From Methanosarcina sp. UBA289 (lineage in GTDB: Archaea > Halobacteriota > Methanosarcinia > Methanosarcinales > Methanosarcinaceae), in NCBI GenBank assembly GCA_002496565.1, contig DAKJ01000017.1:62001-126000 (forward strand): a stretch of DNA of 64,000 nucleotides, written 5' to 3'. A program made the position numbers and the translations under genes. Position 1 is the first letter of the stretch. Each line of letters starts with the position of its first letter. This document shows, in pieces, positions 60,941 to 64,000 of the stretch. The notes below the pieces were generated by a model, which was not told the origin of the DNA, did no database searches, and was given only the letters and a program-made list of their open reading frames with translations.

Positions 60941-62320
60941 ATGAAGCCGGGAAAGATTTTAAAAATCGCCTTTAGTATGGTCAAAGCCAATAAACTTAGG
61001 AGCTGGCTGACCATTATAGGAATAATAATAGGCATTGCCTCGGTAATGGCGATTGTCACTACAGGGGAGTACTTCGAGAAAGAGGTGACTGAAACTCTCG
61101 AAGGCTTCGGGGGCGATACTATTACAATCGTAGCTTCAACCCCTTTCGAGTTAATGAACGATGAAAACTTCATAGTAGAGTACTCGGAAAATTCTGAGGA
61201 AAATTCAGAAATTTCGCTCGAGAATTCGGAGACGAATGCAGAAGCCAAAGAGGACAAAGACGAAGTTAAGACCGAAACATCCGAGCCTGTCGAATTTGAA
61301 CCGGTGACTGAGAGTCAACTCACAAGGATGGATGTATTTGCCCTGCGAAGTATTCCTGCTATCGAATATATCAATGTCAATGTTGAAAAGGATCCAGAAC
61401 TAAAGCTCGGAGGCAAAAGTACCACTGTCTGGGTTACAGGCGTGGACCCTGCAGTCTGGTCAAAAATGACAAAAAAAGATTTAGAGCAGGGTAGAATGCT
61501 ACAAGCCGGGGATAGGAACGTTGTTGTTCTTTCAAACGAGCTTGCAAAGGGGACTTTTGACAATGAAATTCGGCTCAACCAGATAATTCTGTTAAACGAC
61601 AGGTCATACAGAGTCGTCGGGATTCTGGCAAAAGGTGGTGGGCTCCTTGGGGGCCTTACCGGACTTTTCGGGAGCAGTATCTACATGCCTTACCAGAATG
61701 CATATGACCTTTCTAGCAACGAGGATTCTTCTGAGACTGAAACGGATGTCTATAGCACAATAGAAGTGAAACTTTACAAAGGGGCTGATTACAATTCGAC
61801 TCTTCAGGAAATCGAGAATAAATTGAGGATCTCAAGAAGAGTCAATGAAGATACCCAGGACTTCTATGTTAATTCCAACAAAGAAGTAATAGAAAGTACC
61901 AGAAAGATGATTAATGGTCTTACAATTTTCCTGGCATTTATTGCAGGGATTTCACTCCTTGTAGGTTCTACAGGGATTGCTAATACTATGTTTACATCTG
62001 TCCTCGAAAAAACGAAAGAGATCGGAATCATGAAAGCCATAGGAGCAAAAAATCGGGATATAATGCTGATCTTTCTTTGCAATTCCGCAATGATAAGCCT
62101 TGTAGGTGGAATTATAGGCATTCTCCTGGGTACAGTTGCAGTGCAGGCAGTGCTTTTCTTCATATCTATTAAAATGAACACTCCCTTCGAATTCGCCCTT
62201 AGCCTTAAAGCTACCTTTATTTCGACCTTCGTTTCCATTGTTGTAGGCTTGATTGCAGGTCTAGTGCCTGCAAAGAATGCCTCGGAACTGAAACCCGTGG
62301 ATGCATTGAGATATGAATGA
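60941..62320 (+). CDS. MacB/FtsX-family ABC transporter permease
   Basis: 459 residues in the four-helix MacB layout: helix 1 (SWLTIIGIIIGIASVMAIVT), a large extracytoplasmic domain (residues about 45-315) and three helices near the C-terminus (LTIFLAFIAGISLLVGSTGI, LCNSAMISLVGGIIGILLG, ISTFVSIVVGLIAGLVPA). TKEIGIMKAIGAKNRDI and the final NASELKPVDALRYE are the family signatures. A Glu/Ser-rich low-complexity stretch lies at about residues 75-100. I use ATG 60941, preceded by GGGG at 9-10 nt, over ATG 60917. It works with the ATPase at 58435; the substrate is unknown. Confidence 0.93.
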   Translation: MKPGKILKIAFSMVKANKLRSWLTIIGIIIGIASVMAIVTTGEYFEKEVTETLEGFGGDTITIVASTPFELMNDENFIVEYSENSEENSEISLENSETNAEAKEDKDEVKTETSEPVEFEPVTESQLTRMDVFALRSIPAIEYINVNVEKDPELKLGGKSTTVWVTGVDPAVWSKMTKKDLEQGRMLQAGDRNVVVLSNELAKGTFDNEIRLNQIILLNDRSYRVVGILAKGGGLLGGLTGLFGSSIYMPYQNAYDLSSNEDSSETETDVYSTIEVKLYKGADYNSTLQEIENKLRISRRVNEDTQDFYVNSNKEVIESTRKMINGLTIFLAFIAGISLLVGSTGIANTMFTSVLEKTKEIGIMKAIGAKNRDIMLIFLCNSAMISLVGGIIGILLGTVAVQAVLFFISIKMNTPFEFALSLKATFISTFVSIVVGLIAGLVPAKNASELKPVDALRYE

Positions 62321-62324
62321 ACTG

Positions 62325-62622
62325 TTAGAAAGAAGAATATCGCGAACCTCTCGCTGAATTCTTCGCCTTTCGGTTCAGTTTCAAGGGAGAAGTTTCCTGG
62401 TTCATCCCTCTCTTTTTTGAGAACAAGTCCCCAAGCCCCGAGTTCTACAGGTGTCAGATAACTATAAGATTTTGATCTTGAAGTGAGATTTTTGATATTG
62501 ATTGCAGCATTGATGTCCTATCATTTTTTGTTTTACAATCAGAGCATTCCCTTCTCTAGCATCAAGAGTCAGGTTAGAGTTATAATATCCGCAAACGCTA
62601 CAAAGTTTAGAAGAAGGCTCAA
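62325..62622 (-). pseudogene. Relic of an IS200/IS605-type TnpB C-terminus
   Basis: On the minus strand one frame gives FEPSSKLCSVCGYYNSNLTL and then DARE, the first half of the TnpB zinc finger (C-x2-C, then x-L-x-x-R). After a frame change the sequence reads DINAAINIKNLTSRSKSYSY and VELGAWGLVL, which holds the last RuvC aspartate region (DRDxNAAxNI) and the C-terminal tail. The zinc-finger second CxxC is destroyed and the N-terminal 300 residues are absent. The element is inactive. It sits directly after the ABC permease gene. Confidence 0.75.
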
Positions 62623-62650
62623 ACACTTTCCGGATTTCGCCGGAAAGTGT
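62623..62650. repeat. Perfect 11-bp inverted repeat
   Basis: ACACTTTCCGG and CCGGAAAGTGT flank the 6-nt loop ATTTCG. It adjoins the TnpB relic at the point where its homology stops. There is no T-tract on either side, so it is not a typical terminator. It may be left from the insertion that truncated tnpB. Confidence 0.7.
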
Positions 62651-62796
62651 AGAGGAAGGGAACTTCCAGCCTTAGAGTTAAATAGGCCATTTTACCTGAA
62701 AGGATCGTCTCAGAAAATATAGAGGGACAGGAAAGGAGATAATTGTAAATCAAGAACTATATTTCTTGAATAAATCCTAAGAATTATATGAAAAAC

Positions 62797-62804
62797 TATA
62801 TATA
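62797..62804 (+). promoter_or_regulatory. TATA box for the PsiE-family gene
   Basis: TATATATA lies 39-46 bp before ATG 62843, so transcription would start near 62828 and exclude ATG 62816 as the start. Confidence 0.6.
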
Positions 62805-62842
62805 GGGTCTAAAATATGAGAGCCAGTGGATTAGGAGATAAA

Positions 62843-63349
62843 ATGAACAGTATTAAATTATTTAAGAAAGTCACTGATAGTATCAGTATAATCTTTCTTT
62901 ATATACTACTTCTGGCTCTAGTTATGGGAATGGTAAAGACCTTGCTGGATATCCGTTCCATTATTTTTGAGTCTCTTGAAAGTGGATTCAGCCACATAGT
63001 AACAAGTGTACTGACTGTCTTTATTGTAATTGACCTTTTCAAAGTTTTTGTTGATTACCAGGAGAATGACAGGATCAGGCTTACGGATCTCACAGATGCC
63101 ACAATTTTTATAGTCCTGCGTGAAATTGCTGTAGGCCTCTATTCAAAGGAATTCGGGTATGAATTTATTATAAGTCTGGCGGCTTTACTGTTTGTACTCA
63201 GTATAATGAGAGTGCTTGCCATCAAATATTCCCCCGCAAAACCTAAGGGATCTGGATCTTCGACTGCTGTGCAGAGTGAAGGACAACCTGTAAAACAGGG
63301 CGTTAGCGCCATTTTAGATAAGTGCAAAACTGCTTCTGAAAGCAATTAA
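62843..63349 (+). CDS. PsiE-family (phosphate-starvation-inducible) membrane protein
   Basis: 168 residues with four membrane helices: ISIIFLYILLLALVMGMVKT, a second at HIVTSVLTVFIVIDLFKVFV, a third at ATIFIVLREIAVGLY, a fourth at FIISLAALLFVLSIMRVLAI. DLFKVFVDYQENDRIRLTDL and the conserved REIAVGLY between helices are characteristic of the PsiE family, whose function is unknown. GGAGAT precedes ATG 62843. The C-terminal tail is short and Gly/Ser-rich. Monocistronic, with TATA box immediately upstream. Phosphate control is a family name and is not shown here. Confidence 0.82.
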   Translation: MNSIKLFKKVTDSISIIFLYILLLALVMGMVKTLLDIRSIIFESLESGFSHIVTSVLTVFIVIDLFKVFVDYQENDRIRLTDLTDATIFIVLREIAVGLYSKEFGYEFIISLAALLFVLSIMRVLAIKYSPAKPKGSGSSTAVQSEGQPVKQGVSAILDKCKTASESN

Positions 63350-63683
63350 TTCCTTTTTGAAAGCATTTGAACAATTTTCCTCTGTCTCTAGAAGACAGAA
63401 AAAATATTTTTTTCTTTTTAATTACACAGATAAAGACCAATTTGAAAATAATTTTTGGTTATGCAGACTAAGTAAAGTTAGCAAAATTAGTAAAGTTAGT
63501 AATTTGATAAAGTAAGTAATTTAATAAGGTAACTAAATTAGTAAAGTAACTAAATTAGTAAAGTAACTAAATCAGTAAAGTAACTAAATTAGCAAAATTC
63601 ACAAAGTTCGGAAAATGAAAATGTATAAAGGGTAATCCTGAAATAAAAAAGTTTTAAATTATTCTTGAGTATGAGATGTTTTA
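63350..63683 (+). repeat. Intergenic with 17-bp tandem repeat
   Basis: After the PsiE gene, T-tracts (TTTTTTTCTTTTTAATT, about 63408-63424) suggest termination. AGTAAAGTAACTAAATT-like units repeat about six times at 63471-63600. No gene is seen. Confidence 0.75.
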
Positions 63684-64000
63684 ATGAAAAAGAGTGCTCA
63701 AAATATCAGTACTGAAGAAAAAACGGTCAAAAAAGTGGCCAAGCCTGTTATCATGAAGATATACGATTGTCTTCTTGCCTCCTACGGTCCTCAGGGCTGG
63801 TGGCCTTTAATTGAACTTCGTGACGCCGGCGGGACAAATCCTACAAAAACCGGCTCTGTCCAGGGATATCACCCTGCAGATTATAGCTACCCGCAGACCA
63901 GAAACCAGCAGTTTGAGATTATCTGCGGAGCTCTGCTTACGCAAAATACGAGCTGGATACAGGTTGAAAAAGCTCTCCTGAACCTTAAACAGATAGATTC
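63684..64000 (+). CDS. Endonuclease III-like (HhH-GPD) DNA repair protein, 5' part only
   Basis: The frame from ATG 63684 is open to the window edge (105 codons). After a Lys-rich lead, it reads IYDCLLASYGPQGWWPL and QQFEIICGALLTQNTSWIQV, then EKALLNLKQ. The block FE(I/V)I(C/V)GA(I/L)LTQNT(S/A)W..V is the start of the helix-hairpin-helix glycosylase fold in the endonuclease III family (the archaeal branch with DUF-like N-terminal extension). The catalytic Lys and Asp and any Fe-S cluster would lie beyond the window. It probably excises damaged or mismatched bases. Confidence 0.85.
   Translation, partial: MKKSAQNISTEEKTVKKVAKPVIMKIYDCLLASYGPQGWWPLIELRDAGGTNPTKTGSVQGYHPADYSYPQTRNQQFEIICGALLTQNTSWIQVEKALLNLKQID

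Noticed and set aside
1..64000. tRNA and rRNA genes
   Set aside because: I looked for T-arm GTTCxAxTC signatures with matching acceptor stems in the spacers and found none; no rRNA-like sequence was recognised.

Overview
The window is chromosomal DNA of a methanogenic archaeon, almost certainly a Methanosarcina. The evidence is a set of fused corrinoid/methylcobamide:CoM methyltransferases of the methyl-sulfide (Mts) type, a RamA-type corrinoid activator, two MtbA/MtaA-family methyltransferases, FilR1-domain (Msr-type) regulators, a connectase, archaeal GAPDH, PGK and CDC48, AT-rich spacers full of short tandem repeats, and archaeal signals (TATA boxes, T-rich 3' ends, frequent TTG/GTG starts). 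No rRNA, tRNA or CRISPR array was seen.

Layout. 1-4.7 kb: a RelE-type toxin/DUF2683 antitoxin pair, tiny membrane ORFs, a double CDGSH Fe-S protein, a YggS-type PLP protein, two copies of a structured repeat, and the decayed end of a 2-oxoacid:ferredoxin oxidoreductase alpha gene. 4.7-21 kb: a central-carbon island with gpmI and ppsA on the minus strand and fba, a GH15 glucoamylase-like gene, pgk and gap on the plus strand, interleaved with CDC48, a matrixin-type protease, small Cys-rich or zinc-finger proteins and a broken rubrerythrin. 21-25.3 kb: a GC-rich trypsin-like protease/nuclease fusion and an ATP-grasp gene interrupted by one in-frame TAG.

25.8-48.3 kb is a methylated-compound methanogenesis island: a DUF6951 gene and ramA, an mtbA-like gene, a first fused Mts gene and its regulator, a divergent group II chaperonin and a hydantoinase/oxoprolinase-fold ATPase in one operon, a second fused Mts gene and its regulator, a GAF/PAS sensor kinase interrupted by one in-frame TAG, a second mtbA-like gene and a third regulator. 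The fused proteins carry methyl groups on a corrinoid and pass them to coenzyme M, RamA-type proteins reactivate the corrinoid, and the regulators and sensor presumably choose which isozyme is made. 49-64 kb: small membrane proteins, a fused 5-oxoprolinase-like enzyme, a GNAT protein, adenine deaminase, connectase, a MacB-like ABC exporter with an extracytoplasmic partner, a TnpB relic, a PsiE-family protein and the start of an endonuclease III-like gene.

The most unusual signals are: two genes whose homology continues through an in-frame amber codon, in a genus that can decode UAG as pyrrolysine; a small family of hairpins with an invariant 11-nt loop and stems that change in a compensated way; a chaperonin plus ASKHA-ATPase operon between two corrinoid methyltransferases; and a protease gene whose Shine-Dalgarno and signal peptide point to an ATT start.
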